Source: Gammaproteobacteria bacterium (GTDB lineage Bacteria > Pseudomonadota > Gammaproteobacteria > Pseudomonadales > Pseudohongiellaceae). From it: 64,000 nucleotides of DNA. The stretch is from NCBI GenBank assembly GCA_041395725.1, contig JAWKZW010000001.1, positions 4,946,501 through 5,010,500 of the forward strand. The letters run 5' to 3'. The first letter of the stretch is position 1, and each line of letters opens with the position of its first letter. Positions 1 to 8,158 of this stretch are shown here, piece after piece. A program made the position numbers and the translations under genes. The notes under the pieces were generated by a model. The model was not told the DNA's origin, made no database searches, and was given only the letters and a program-made list of their open reading frames with translations.

Positions 1-299
1 GACAGTGCTGCCATCGCTGTCAGCGCGACCCACCCGAACGTAACGGTGAACAGGCACAGCAGTAACCAGAGTAACAGCGCAGTCCAGACCGGCGCACCAG
101 CCCCATTCAAAGGCAGGATGAGATACAGCTGGTAGCTGGCAGCGGCAGTCAGTGCCAGGCTGCCGCCGAAGGTGAGCAGTCTGGCCAGCCAGGGAGAGGC
201 ATCGTGACTGGCGATAACCGTATCCGGGTGCCTCGACAGCACCTGGGTCGGCATGGACAGCGGGGCTGTCGGTGGCGTTAAAAGTGATACCTGCGTCAT
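1..299 (-). CDS. opgH: Glucans biosynthesis glucosyltransferase H, N-terminal part
   Basis: The gene runs off the left edge; only about the first 99 codons are present. OpgH is the inner-membrane glucosyltransferase that polymerises the backbone of osmoregulated periplasmic glucans from UDP-glucose. The visible part has a polar proline-rich N-terminus (MTQVSLLTPP) followed by two hydrophobic segments that would be the first membrane helices; the catalytic domain lies outside the window. Its ATG (297-299) overlaps the stop of opgG by four bases (ATGA), so the two are translationally coupled as opgG-opgH. The identification rests on this coupling and the N-terminal layout, because no catalytic motif is visible. 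Confidence 0.8.
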   Translation of the reverse strand, partial: MTQVSLLTPPTAPLSMPTQVLSRHPDTVIASHDASPWLARLLTFGGSLALTAAASYQLYLILPLNGAGAPVWTALLLWLLLCLFTVTFGWVALTAMAAL

Positions 300-1852
300 C
301 GGGTCCACCGGTATAACCAGGTTTCACCCCACTGGCGACCGCCAACTTCCAGGGTGACGCGCAGCTCGGCCAGTTCGGCCCCGGCCGGGTCCAGTTTTAT
401 ATAGGCCCGGTAGCGATCGGTCGCATCGACCAGCGTCCCGCTTACGTTAGTGATCGTGCCGGCACTGCTGGTCGCAATGATCCGGACGGCGCCGTCTTTT
501 TCTGCAACCGGTAACTGACTGCCGTCGCTGTAATCAATGACGAAGACCCGCTCCCCGCTGCCTGCGACGGCACCGGCGGCGGTATCGACGATTCGCCCCT
601 GGGCCGGCCCGGCAGGTGATCCCTTACCCCACAGCATGCGGTACCGGAAGCGGTACTCACTACCGGCCTGCAGACCGGCGGCCGGTTGCCAGTAGGCGAC
701 AATGTTGTCGTTGATCTCTTCGACGCTGGGAATTTCCACCAGCTCCACATGTCCGGCACCCCAGTCATCCAACGGTTCGATCCACAACGAGGTGCGCTTG
801 TCATAGCGGGCCTCTGCGTCATTGAATTCAGCGAAGTCCTGATGCCGTTGCAGGAGCCCGAAGCCTGCCGGCATCGCGGCACCGAAGGCGGAAACCTGCA
901 CTTGCGACGGATTGCTCAGCGGTCGCCAGACAGTCTCGCCATTGGTCTGCAGAATCTGTAACCCGTCCGAGTCGTGCACGGCGTTGCGGAAGTCGTCAAA
1001 ACGATCGCGGTTGGTGGTGTCGAACAGGAACATGGAAGTCAACGGCGCAATGCCGACCCGCGGCAGGTCACGACGCGGGTACAGGGTTGCATCCACTTCC
1101 ATGCGGGTGCCCGCGCCGGGCTTGACTGAGAAATGAAAAGCACCGGTCACCGAAGGGCTGTCCAGCAAGGCGTGAAGTACAATCTGTTGTGCTTCGTTCG
1201 CCGGTCGCTCGATCCAGAAATCGGCAAAATGGGGGAATTCCTCCCCGCCGGGCCCCACTGTATTGACCGCGAGGCCGCGCGCTGACAACCCGTAGAACTG
1301 GTCTTTGCCGACGGCCCGGAAGTAACTGGAACCAAGAAACACCAGGAATTCTTCGTGGCGCGCGGACGAATTGATCGGGTAATGGATGCGAAATCCAGCA
1401 TAACCGCCGGCGTCTGCCGGATTGACGCCAGCCAGACTGTGCGGGTAATCGAACACGGCCGGGGAGAACGGCAGCCGCTGTGACTGCCCTTCGTTGACAG
1501 TATGCAGCCCCACCGGGATGGCGTGCAGAAAACCGGGATGGAACAGTTGCAGCTGAAACGGCCCCTGTGCATCGCGCCAGACAGCGGCTTCAGGATTGAA
1601 CACGATGCGCCGGTAGGTATCGTAATCCAGCGCCAGGAGTGGATTGTCCGCCGCCAGCCTCTGGGGCTGGAATGGCTGCGCCGCCAGCTGACGGGCCCGG
1701 TCCTGCAGCCACTGCTGGCTGAACGGCTGGGCACTGGTTCGATCCGGATTCAGACTATCGACCGACTGCGCCTGGAGTTGCTGGGCGGCAACCAGGCAGA
1801 TCGCCATCATCCCTGTCGTCAGACAGACAGCGAACCCGTGTCGGTGAAACAT
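296..1852 (-). CDS. opgG: Glucan biosynthesis protein G (periplasmic)
   Basis: Periplasmic protein required for osmoregulated periplasmic glucan synthesis, acting on the glucan extruded by OpgH. The 518-residue product has a signal peptide (about residues 1-29, cleavage near LQAQS) and the OpgG/OpgD-type beta-sandwich body with family stretches such as FLGSSYFRAVG, YGLSARGLAVNT and FWIERP. Length fits the family. The ATG at 1852 is preceded by AAGGAAG at good spacing. The stop overlaps the start of opgH by four bases. No Tat motif is seen, which favours OpgG over OpgD. Confidence 0.93.
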   Translation of the reverse strand: MFHRHGFAVCLTTGMMAICLVAAQQLQAQSVDSLNPDRTSAQPFSQQWLQDRARQLAAQPFQPQRLAADNPLLALDYDTYRRIVFNPEAAVWRDAQGPFQLQLFHPGFLHAIPVGLHTVNEGQSQRLPFSPAVFDYPHSLAGVNPADAGGYAGFRIHYPINSSARHEEFLVFLGSSYFRAVGKDQFYGLSARGLAVNTVGPGGEEFPHFADFWIERPANEAQQIVLHALLDSPSVTGAFHFSVKPGAGTRMEVDATLYPRRDLPRVGIAPLTSMFLFDTTNRDRFDDFRNAVHDSDGLQILQTNGETVWRPLSNPSQVQVSAFGAAMPAGFGLLQRHQDFAEFNDAEARYDKRTSLWIEPLDDWGAGHVELVEIPSVEEINDNIVAYWQPAAGLQAGSEYRFRYRMLWGKGSPAGPAQGRIVDTAAGAVAGSGERVFVIDYSDGSQLPVAEKDGAVRIIATSSAGTITNVSGTLVDATDRYRAYIKLDPAGAELAELRVTLEVGGRQWGETWLYRWTR

Positions 1853-2187
1853 GTGTTACTTCCTTTCCGCCGCTGGCGGCTGAATTCTGACCAGGGTCAA
1901 GAACCCCGGTGGTGGTTACCCGCTTTACCTGTTCGGTGACTTTGTGAATTTTTGTTCAGTTAACTTTTTACTTTTAACTTTGAACTTCTACCTTTTAACT
2001 TTTTGCTTTTTGCTTTCTGCTTTTAACTTTGCTTATTTGCAGTCAATGCCTGACCGCTTAACCCTTTAACTTTTGCGCAATTAACGGGTAGGGCGTCTAG
2101 CCGGGTAACCGGCAGTCCCGCTTCAACCAGAGCCATTACGTCCTCGCAACTGCCATGGATCAGCGCCAGGGGCTTTGACTGGTCCCG
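1853..2187. other. Intergenic region with pyrimidine-rich short repeats
   Basis: This 335-base gap separates divergent opgG and the CDP-alcohol transferase gene. Between about 1955 and 2040 it holds a T/C-rich block built of near-repeats: CTTTTAACTTT occurs three times and TTTTGCTTT or TTTCTGCTTTT variants alternate with it. The rest shows no convincing gene. The block could affect local melting or be a decayed tandem repeat; promoters for both flanking genes should lie in this gap but I cannot assign them. Confidence 0.5.
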
Positions 2188-3060
2188 ATGGGTAAGCAGA
2201 ACGTATACTGCGGGAACAGCAAACCGAACTTAAACTGCCCCTGGAGTGCCCCTATCTTCTCACTGCCCGGTCCCAAATTGCCAGCCTCTGCACCGGAATT
2301 ACTGCGTGAACTGCGACGAACAGCGGCGCTGGGCGGCGGCCTGCTGCTGGCCATGGCTTTCTCTCTGTCGGCCCTGGCAGAAGCCAGCTATGCCCTGCGC
2401 TGGCTGCTGCCCGGGACAGCCACCTGGGGACTGGTGGTGTGGCAATGTCGAAGCCGCCTCCATAAAAATTACAGCACTGAGGACGGCACCGCCTATTCCC
2501 AGCTGGGGCTGGGCAACCGCATCACGCTGCTGCGGGGTCTGCTGATCGCCGCCACCGCCGGCTTTCTTGCTACGGCCGGAATCACGACCCACTCCCTGCT
2601 GCTGTTCGTCCCCGCCGCGCTGTATACGGCAGCCGCCCTGGGTGACGCTCTGGACGGTTACCTGGCCCGTCGCCAGGGCCAGACTACGCTGCTGGGCAGA
2701 GAACTCGACACGGCCCTGGACGCACTGGGCCTGCTGGTGGCCCCGCTGCTTGCGATTCTGACCGGAAAGCTTCACTTCAGTTACCTGCTGGTAAGCTTCG
2801 CCTATTACCTGTTCAAGGGAGGCATTCACTGGCGGCAGCGTCACAACAGACCGGTCTATGCCCTGCCACCCAGCCGCCTGCGGCGCCAGTTGGCCGGCTT
2901 TCAGATGGGCCTGGTGGCGGCGGCGCTATGGCCGCCCCTGCCTGCCGAGTTGACACGTCCGGCCGGCCTGCTGTTCATGCTGCCGCTGCTGATCGGCTTC
3001 GTGCGTGACTGGCTGTACGTCAGCGGCCGGCTGGGCAACAACCAGGAACCACCGCTGTGA
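2188..3060 (+). CDS. CDP-alcohol phosphatidyltransferase family membrane enzyme
   Basis: Integral membrane enzyme of the CDP-alcohol phosphatidyltransferase family, which moves a phosphatidyl or similar group from a CDP-linked donor to an alcohol. The family signature DG-x2-AR-x8-G-x3-D-x3-D is complete: DGYLAR, then a G and two aspartates in GRELDTALD. Several hydrophobic helices surround it. The acceptor cannot be read from sequence; phosphatidylglycerophosphate synthase or an inositol-type enzyme is possible. The N-terminus before about residue 30 is polar and unusual, so the true start may be later than the ATG at 2188. The stop overlaps the next gene's GTG by four bases, so the two are coupled. 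Confidence 0.82.
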   Translation: MGKQNVYCGNSKPNLNCPWSAPIFSLPGPKLPASAPELLRELRRTAALGGGLLLAMAFSLSALAEASYALRWLLPGTATWGLVVWQCRSRLHKNYSTEDGTAYSQLGLGNRITLLRGLLIAATAGFLATAGITTHSLLLFVPAALYTAAALGDALDGYLARRQGQTTLLGRELDTALDALGLLVAPLLAILTGKLHFSYLLVSFAYYLFKGGIHWRQRHNRPVYALPPSRLRRQLAGFQMGLVAAALWPPLPAELTRPAGLLFMLPLLIGFVRDWLYVSGRLGNNQEPPL

Positions 3061-4040
3061 AGAAACACTGGAAAACCATCAACCTGGCACTGTGGCTGCT
3101 GGCACTGATCCTGGTGGTCTGGACGCTGCGACAACTGCCGTTCGACGAGATGCTGGCGCAACTTGGAGGCCTGTCAGTCGGCAACTGGCTGTTGTGGACA
3201 GCAATCAACCTGTTGATTCTGTATTTATCGGTCAAAAGGTGGCAGCTGCTGGCCATGTCGCTGGACTGCCGTCTCTCTCTACCCCGATTATTCCGCCTGC
3301 GTCAGGCCGGCAGCACGGTGAGCTTCCTGACACCGGGGCCGCATTTCGGTGGCGAACCGCTGCAACTTTACTGGTTACACAGCCACTTCCACCTGCGCCT
3401 GCACCGGGCCGCCGCCATGCTGGGCCTGGACCGCCTGCTGGAGACCGCCACCAATCTTGCCGTGCTGTTGGCTGGCGTGCTGATGCTGCTTGGCACGGCC
3501 ATCATGCCAGCCGCTGAATGGCTGCAGATCTCTGCGATCCTGGCCGGCCTGCTGAGCCTGATGCTGGTCGGAACCGGGCTGCTTTTCAGGCACCCGACCT
3601 GGCTGGCAAAGCGGATCCGCCGCCTGGTACCAGGGCGGACCGAAGCGGAATCAAGCGGCAGAGAGGGAGGCTGGTCGGCCCTGGTCAATCTGCTGCAGAA
3701 CAACCTGTCCTGGCGCCACCCGCGGCTCTGGCTGGCCCTGCTGCTGGCACTGGCGGGCTGGGCGGGGCTGTTACTGGAACTGCTGGTGTTACTGCGCTTT
3801 CTGGGCTTGTCACCGACACTTTCCGATGTGGTACTGATCATGGTGGGCATGCGGCTGGCAATGCTGCTGCCGGCGCCGGGAGGAATCGGCACCATCGAGG
3901 CCTCACTGCTCTGGTCGTTCAGCTTTCTGGGCTTGCCCATGACGGCTGCTGCCGGCCTGATCGCCATGAACCGCCTGCGGGATGCGGTGGTGCTGTTGAT
4001 CGGGCTGGGCTGCCTGGCCAGTTTCCAGCGCCCCGCCTAG
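3057..4040 (+). CDS. Flippase-like / lysylphosphatidylglycerol synthase TM-domain protein
   Basis: Polytopic membrane protein of 327 residues with about eight hydrophobic helices, resembling the UPF0104/YbhN group (membrane half of MprF, flippase-like domain). The family-typical stretch LTPGPHFGGEPLQLYWL near residues 91-107 and PAPGGIGTIEASL near 277-289 are present. There is no aminoacyl-transferase domain, so it is a lipid-handling or flippase-like protein and not a lysyl-PG synthase. It starts at GTG 3057 inside the stop of the phosphatidyltransferase gene (GTGA overlap). Pairing with a CDP-alcohol transferase suggests the two make and move a modified lipid; that is inference. Confidence 0.8.
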   Translation: MKKHWKTINLALWLLALILVVWTLRQLPFDEMLAQLGGLSVGNWLLWTAINLLILYLSVKRWQLLAMSLDCRLSLPRLFRLRQAGSTVSFLTPGPHFGGEPLQLYWLHSHFHLRLHRAAAMLGLDRLLETATNLAVLLAGVLMLLGTAIMPAAEWLQISAILAGLLSLMLVGTGLLFRHPTWLAKRIRRLVPGRTEAESSGREGGWSALVNLLQNNLSWRHPRLWLALLLALAGWAGLLLELLVLLRFLGLSPTLSDVVLIMVGMRLAMLLPAPGGIGTIEASLLWSFSFLGLPMTAAAGLIAMNRLRDAVVLLIGLGCLASFQRPA

Positions 4041-4148
4041 GCGGATGCAGCCGCCAGGGGTGGGTCCGAAACCCTGCCCGCGGAACCGGCTGCGCCCGGA
4101 TCGCCAGTGGCCGGCGACGGAATTCACACCCGGTCCGACTAAGAAAAT

Positions 4149-4529
4149 TCAGCTGAATTGGGTGCGATAGGCGGCCCAGCAGCTTTCGTTTTCCCACAAC
4201 TTGACGGTCAGCGCGCCGCTGCCAGGCGGTTCGATACCGGCCAGCAGTTTCTCGCTCAGAATACGACTGAAATGTTCCAGGCTTGGATTCAGCCCGGCGA
4301 ACTCCGGCTTGTCGTTCAGCATGCTGTCACGAAAGTAATCCACGGCGTCTTTCAGCGCCGCCTCGATCTCGACAATGTCCACCAGGTAACCGTGCCGGTC
4401 GAGAGTCTCGCTCTCGATGCGCACCTCCAGCACATAGTGGTGGGCGTGCGGGCTGTTCTCGTCTCCCCAATCGCCTCCGATCAGGTAGTGGTTGGCAATA
4501 AAATCCTTGGTAACGGCGACGGTATACAT
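4149..4529 (-). CDS. 6-pyruvoyl-tetrahydropterin synthase / QueD-like protein
   Basis: A 126-residue member of the PTPS/QueD fold, the family acting on dihydroneopterin triphosphate in pterin and queuosine synthesis. Zinc-ligand histidines are visible at H14 (ANHYL) and in PHAHHY (H28, H30), and the C-terminal family stretch LWENESCWAAY is present with a conserved glutamate. QueD normally has a catalytic cysteine a few residues before the HxH pair; here the equivalent DENSP has none, so canonical QueD chemistry is doubtful. It is the last gene of a minus-strand set ribA-like, RibD reductase, dehydrogenase, this gene, nine bases after the dehydrogenase stop. A role in a specialised pterin or pyrimidine pathway is inferred. 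Confidence 0.82.
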   Translation of the reverse strand: MYTVAVTKDFIANHYLIGGDWGDENSPHAHHYVLEVRIESETLDRHGYLVDIVEIEAALKDAVDYFRDSMLNDKPEFAGLNPSLEHFSRILSEKLLAGIEPPGSGALTVKLWENESCWAAYRTQFS

Positions 4530-4538
4530 AAGAACCTT

Positions 4539-5597
4539 TTATTCCGGATAGTGGAACACGGACTGCATGAACCCGGACTCTTCTTCATGCAATCGACGGT
4601 ATAGGGAGCCTGCCTCTTCAAGAGGCAGCGTATGAGTGATCAGCTGCTGCGGTCGGACCCGGCGAATCATTTCCCAGGCGAGAGCAAACCGGCGTTCCTT
4701 ATCCCAGCGGCCGCTCAGAGCAGGTGCCAGGGTGCTGACCTGGCTGGTAATCAGTTGCAGCCGATTGCGGTGCGCTTTCCCGCCCAGATCAACCGGTGCC
4801 ACTTTATTGCCGTACCAGCTGCCGATCACAATGCGGCTGGCAAAGCCACTCAGACTGATAGCCAGGTTCAGTGCTTCCGGATTGCCACTGACTTCATAGA
4901 CAAGGTCGGCGTCGGCCAGCGCAGCATGCGTGCTATCCGGGGACTGTGGCGCCTGACCCGCTTGCTCCGGGCTGCAAACTGTTTGCACACCCAGGCGCCG
5001 GGCCAACTCCTGTCGGAACGGCTGGGCGTCCACGGCAGCCAGCGAGGCCAGTGGGTGTTCCGCCAGCAACGCCGACAACAGCAGACCGACGATGCCCTGC
5101 CCCAGCACCACCACCCGTTCGCCAAGCAGGGGCTGACCATCCTGAACCAGATTGACCGCGGTTTCCATATTGGGCAGAAACACCGCATCGCGGGCAGTCA
5201 GATCGGCCGGTATCACCTTGAGCTCTTCGAGGCGGGCCAGAAAATGACTGACATGGGGCTGAAAGGAGAACACCTGGCGCCCTTGCCAGGCAGGATCGAC
5301 CGCGGCGCCGATCTGTTGCACTTCACCAACGCAGGCGTAGCCGTATTGCAGCGGGTAGCCGGTGGACTGCTGCAGAGACTGCAGGTTGCTGTCCAGCGCC
5401 ATCGTCCGGGGCATCTGGCCCCGATACAGAAGCAATTCGGTACCCGCACTGACCGCCGAATAGCAGGTTTTGACCAGCACCTGATCGGGCCCCGGTGCCG
5501 GCAGCAGTGCTTCGCGAACCTCGACCTGGCACGGTGCCGTGAACCACAGCTGCAAAGCTTTAATGGGGCTGGGTCTGGGATTGGAACCGACTGTCAT
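4539..5597 (-). CDS. Zinc-type alcohol dehydrogenase-like (MDR) oxidoreductase
   Basis: Medium-chain dehydrogenase/reductase of 352 residues. The N-terminal catalytic half has CYSAVSAGTE, the pattern of the BchC-like or sorbitol dehydrogenase-like branch and not the classic liver ADH site. The nucleotide-binding half carries VVVLGQGIVGLLLSALLA (about residues 161-178). The substrate is unknown; family members oxidise or reduce an alcohol/carbonyl with NAD(P). It overlaps the upstream RibD-like gene by four bases (ATG at 5597), so it is cotranslated with GTP-derived pyrimidine genes and probably acts on a sugar or side-chain hydroxyl in that pathway. Confidence 0.82.
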   Translation of the reverse strand: MTVGSNPRPSPIKALQLWFTAPCQVEVREALLPAPGPDQVLVKTCYSAVSAGTELLLYRGQMPRTMALDSNLQSLQQSTGYPLQYGYACVGEVQQIGAAVDPAWQGRQVFSFQPHVSHFLARLEELKVIPADLTARDAVFLPNMETAVNLVQDGQPLLGERVVVLGQGIVGLLLSALLAEHPLASLAAVDAQPFRQELARRLGVQTVCSPEQAGQAPQSPDSTHAALADADLVYEVSGNPEALNLAISLSGFASRIVIGSWYGNKVAPVDLGGKAHRNRLQLITSQVSTLAPALSGRWDKERRFALAWEMIRRVRPQQLITHTLPLEEAGSLYRRLHEEESGFMQSVFHYPE

Positions 5598-6337
5598 GGG
5601 TGTCCTGCTCCCCGCCCGTCATTCCCGTACCGCAGCCGGCCCCAGACGATCAGCTCATCGTCCAGTTGCTGACTGAACAGTGGCGAGATACGTGGAAACG
5701 AGCCACTGCCGGCATCGCACAGGCGCCCGATGGCGTTATAACCCCCGACCAGCAGCGGCGCCACTGTCAGCACGATGACATCGGCCAGTCGGGCACGCAG
5801 AAAGGCACTGATGATGGAGGCACCGCCTTCCACCATCAGGCTGCGAATACCTCTATCATAGAGTGCCGCAAGCGCAGCCTGCAGGTCGACCTGCCCGGCG
5901 TCATCGCCGGGCACCTCAATCAGGTCGCAATTACTGCGCGCTTCGGCGCCTGTGCAGGTCGTCAGGACCCAGCAACGCTGGCTGTCACTCTGACACAGCC
6001 GGCTCGATGGAGGCAGACGCAGCTGGCTGTCCAGCACAATCGGTTGCGGGTCGCTGCCTGACCACTGGCGCACCGTGAGTCGCGGGTCGTCGGCGAGGAC
6101 CGTACCGATACCCACCAGGATGCCATCGTGCAGACTGCGCAGCTGATGGGTGACACGCATGGCGGCGGCACTGCTGAGTTCGAGAGTCTCGCCGGGACTG
6201 GTGGTGATGCTGCCGTCCCAGCTCTGGGCGTAGCTGAGGGTTACGTAAGGTCGTCTGCTGTGCGGGTCAGAAACGGCGCCGTGGAATTCCTGCTGTGCCT
6301 TGTCAAGCCATTGCTCAATGCGTTGATTGAGATCCAT
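5594..6337 (-). CDS. RibD C-terminal-domain reductase (pyrimidine reductase)
   Basis: Homologue of the reductase half of RibD, which reduces the ribosyl chain of the GTP-derived pyrimidine to ribityl with NADPH. The 247-residue protein has the typical start PYVTLSYAQSWDGSI, the VGIGTVLADDPRLTVR stretch and MVEGGASIISAFL. The zinc deaminase domain of bacterial RibD is absent, so it resembles archaeal/fungal stand-alone reductases. It lies four bases after the GTP cyclohydrolase II gene and overlaps the dehydrogenase gene. A normal bifunctional RibD is likely encoded elsewhere, so this copy probably serves a dedicated pathway. Confidence 0.85.
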   Translation of the reverse strand: MDLNQRIEQWLDKAQQEFHGAVSDPHSRRPYVTLSYAQSWDGSITTSPGETLELSSAAAMRVTHQLRSLHDGILVGIGTVLADDPRLTVRQWSGSDPQPIVLDSQLRLPPSSRLCQSDSQRCWVLTTCTGAEARSNCDLIEVPGDDAGQVDLQAALAALYDRGIRSLMVEGGASIISAFLRARLADVIVLTVAPLLVGGYNAIGRLCDAGSGSFPRISPLFSQQLDDELIVWGRLRYGNDGRGAGHP

Positions 6338-6341
6338 AGGC

Positions 6342-6959
6342 TCACGGACTGCTGGCGGATTTGATTTGCAGGATGTGATTCATGCGCTGGGCCTTGGTCA
6401 ACAGATAGCCGGCATTGTCGGCATTGGCCGCCACTTCCAGTGACACGCGCTCCTTCACATCGATACCGGCCGCCTTCAGGGCGCTGATCTTGGCTGGATT
6501 ATTGGTAATGAGACGCGCCGAACGCACCCCCAGATCCTGCAACATCAGGGCCGCCAGGGAATATTCCCGCGCGTCTGCCTCATGCCCCAGCATCAGGTTG
6601 GCATCCACGGTGTCGAAGCCATCATCCTGCAGGTTATAAGCGCGCAGTTTCTCCAGCAGACCTATACCGCGGCCTTCCTGGCGCAGGTAAAGCACCACGC
6701 CGACCCCTGCTTTGGCCACCATTTCCATCGAGCGGTCCAGTTGCTCACCGCAATCACAGCGTCGCGAACCGAGCACATCCCCAGTGAAACACTCCGAGTG
6801 AACCCGCACCAGGGCGGCATCAACGCTGGCCGGATCGCCCATGTACAGCGCCAGATGTTCTTTGCTGTCCAGGGTGTTGGTGTAGTAACACAGATGAAAA
6901 TCACCGTAAGCGGTGGGAATGCGGGCACTGGCCTTGCGGGTCACGGAAAGTTTGGACAT
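6342..6959 (-). CDS. ribA: GTP cyclohydrolase II
   Basis: Opens GTP to 2,5-diamino-6-(ribosylamino)pyrimidinone 5'-phosphate, releasing formate and pyrophosphate; the first step to flavins and some related metabolites. The 205-residue product has the zinc-binding cysteines in SECFTGDVLGSRRCDCGEQ and the catalytic RQEGRGIGL. I chose the ATG at 6959 (MSKLSVTRK); the frame stays open 36 codons upstream but that stretch lacks family similarity, and GAGAGCACG precedes this ATG. No DHBP synthase domain is fused. It heads the minus-strand operon and has a good -10 upstream. It may be the housekeeping ribA or a pathway copy. Confidence 0.92.
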   Translation of the reverse strand: MSKLSVTRKASARIPTAYGDFHLCYYTNTLDSKEHLALYMGDPASVDAALVRVHSECFTGDVLGSRRCDCGEQLDRSMEMVAKAGVGVVLYLRQEGRGIGLLEKLRAYNLQDDGFDTVDANLMLGHEADAREYSLAALMLQDLGVRSARLITNNPAKISALKAAGIDVKERVSLEVAANADNAGYLLTKAQRMNHILQIKSASSP

Positions 6960-6966
6960 CGTGCTC

Positions 6967-6992
6967 TCAACATGTTGATATGGCGAATTATA
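6967..6992 (-). promoter_or_regulatory. Putative ribA promoter -10 with adjoining palindrome
   Basis: On the minus strand a perfect TATAAT lies at 6987-6992, about 27 bases before the chosen ribA start. Just downstream is a perfect 12-base palindrome TCAACATGTTGA (6967-6978) that would cover roughly the first transcribed bases, a usual place for a repressor operator. No good -35 is seen at 16-18 bases. No FMN-riboswitch-like sequence is present. Confidence 0.4.
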
Positions 6993-7105
6993 GTATGCCG
7001 GGCATGGCAGCGAAGCAAGCCCGGTGCTTTTTCTGGTCGCTGGTAAGCATTGTTTTCCCAGCCCCACTTGATACGACAGCCTGTTCAGAGCGGATCAGAT
7101 AGCCT

Positions 7106-8158
7106 GTGAATTCTTCTCCGGTGTATTTCGTCTTTCCCGGTAATCTCGATACGCCGAGCGGCGGCTATCACTACGACCGACGCCTGATCGGTGAACTGCG
7201 GGCCGCGGGACTGGCAGTGGAAGCCGTCCCCCTGCCTGCCGGTTTCCCTTTCCCGGACCAGGCGGCCAGAAGCCTGACCCGTCAGGTCCTGGCGACGCTG
7301 CCGGACCAGGCGGTGGTTATCGTCGACGGCCTGGCCTTCGGCGCGCTGGCCGCCGAGGCGGAGGCCGAGGCACGGCGACTGCGGTTCATCGCCCTGTGCC
7401 ACCATCCCCTGGCCCTGGAATCGGGACTCGACGCTGTGCAACAGCACACTTTGAGGCTTTCAGAGCAACGCGCCTTGCAGTGCGCCAGGGCTGTGTTGGT
7501 CACCAGCGCGTATACCCGCCAGCTGCTGGTCAGCCAGTTCGCCGTCGCCGCCGGGCAGGTTGTCGTGGCACAGCCTGGCACGGAGCGGGTTGCTTTCGCC
7601 CCTTGCGATGGCGACCCGCTGCGCCTGCTGACTGTCGCCTCGCTGATTCCGCGCAAGGGGCACGATGTGCTGATCGATGCCCTGGCCACGTTGAGCAACC
7701 TGCGCTGGGAGGCGCGCTTCATTGGCTCGGATGCATTCGACCCGCATTGGGCTGCCGGCCTGAAACAGCAGATGAACCGTCAGCAGCTGGCCGGGCGTAT
7801 CGGCTTCCCGGGTGCACTGCAGAACCTGGAACAGGAATACCAGTCAGCCGACCTGTTTGTGCTGCCCTCCCGTTTTGAGGGCTATGGCATGGTGTTCGCC
7901 GAAGCACTGGCGGCCGGTTTACCCATTATCGCGGCCCAGGCCGGCGCGGTGCCGGACGTCGTTCCCCCGACGGCTGGCATCCTGGTAGCGCCGGACGATC
8001 GGGAGGCGCTCACCACAGCGCTGCACCGGCTGCTGACCGATCACCGGCAGCGCCAGGAATTTCAACTGGGCGCCCGGGAAGCGGCCGCCGCCCTGCCCAC
8101 CTGGGCAGACAGCGCCCGACACGTGGCTGCACTCATCAAAGAGGTAGAACTTTCATGA
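7106..8158 (+). CDS. GT4 family glycosyltransferase
   Basis: Cytoplasmic retaining glycosyltransferase of the GT-B fold, 350 residues. N-terminal half has the GGYHYDRRLIGEL acceptor-side loop; the C-terminal donor site has LIPRKGHDVLIDAL and the GT4 signature FEGYGMVFAEALAAGLPII, with the two glutamates of the E-x7-E motif. Start is GTG at 7106 in an AT-poor gap with the divergent ribA operon. The stop overlaps the following methyltransferase by four bases. Divergent arrangement beside the GTP-pyrimidine genes suggests it glycosylates that product; donor and acceptor are unknown. Confidence 0.85.
   Translation: MNSSPVYFVFPGNLDTPSGGYHYDRRLIGELRAAGLAVEAVPLPAGFPFPDQAARSLTRQVLATLPDQAVVIVDGLAFGALAAEAEAEARRLRFIALCHHPLALESGLDAVQQHTLRLSEQRALQCARAVLVTSAYTRQLLVSQFAVAAGQVVVAQPGTERVAFAPCDGDPLRLLTVASLIPRKGHDVLIDALATLSNLRWEARFIGSDAFDPHWAAGLKQQMNRQQLAGRIGFPGALQNLEQEYQSADLFVLPSRFEGYGMVFAEALAAGLPIIAAQAGAVPDVVPPTAGILVAPDDREALTTALHRLLTDHRQRQEFQLGAREAAAALPTWADSARHVAALIKEVELS

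Noticed and set aside
6960..7105. FMN riboswitch in front of ribA
   Set aside because: The space is only about 146 bases and none of the conserved RFN sequence blocks is seen.
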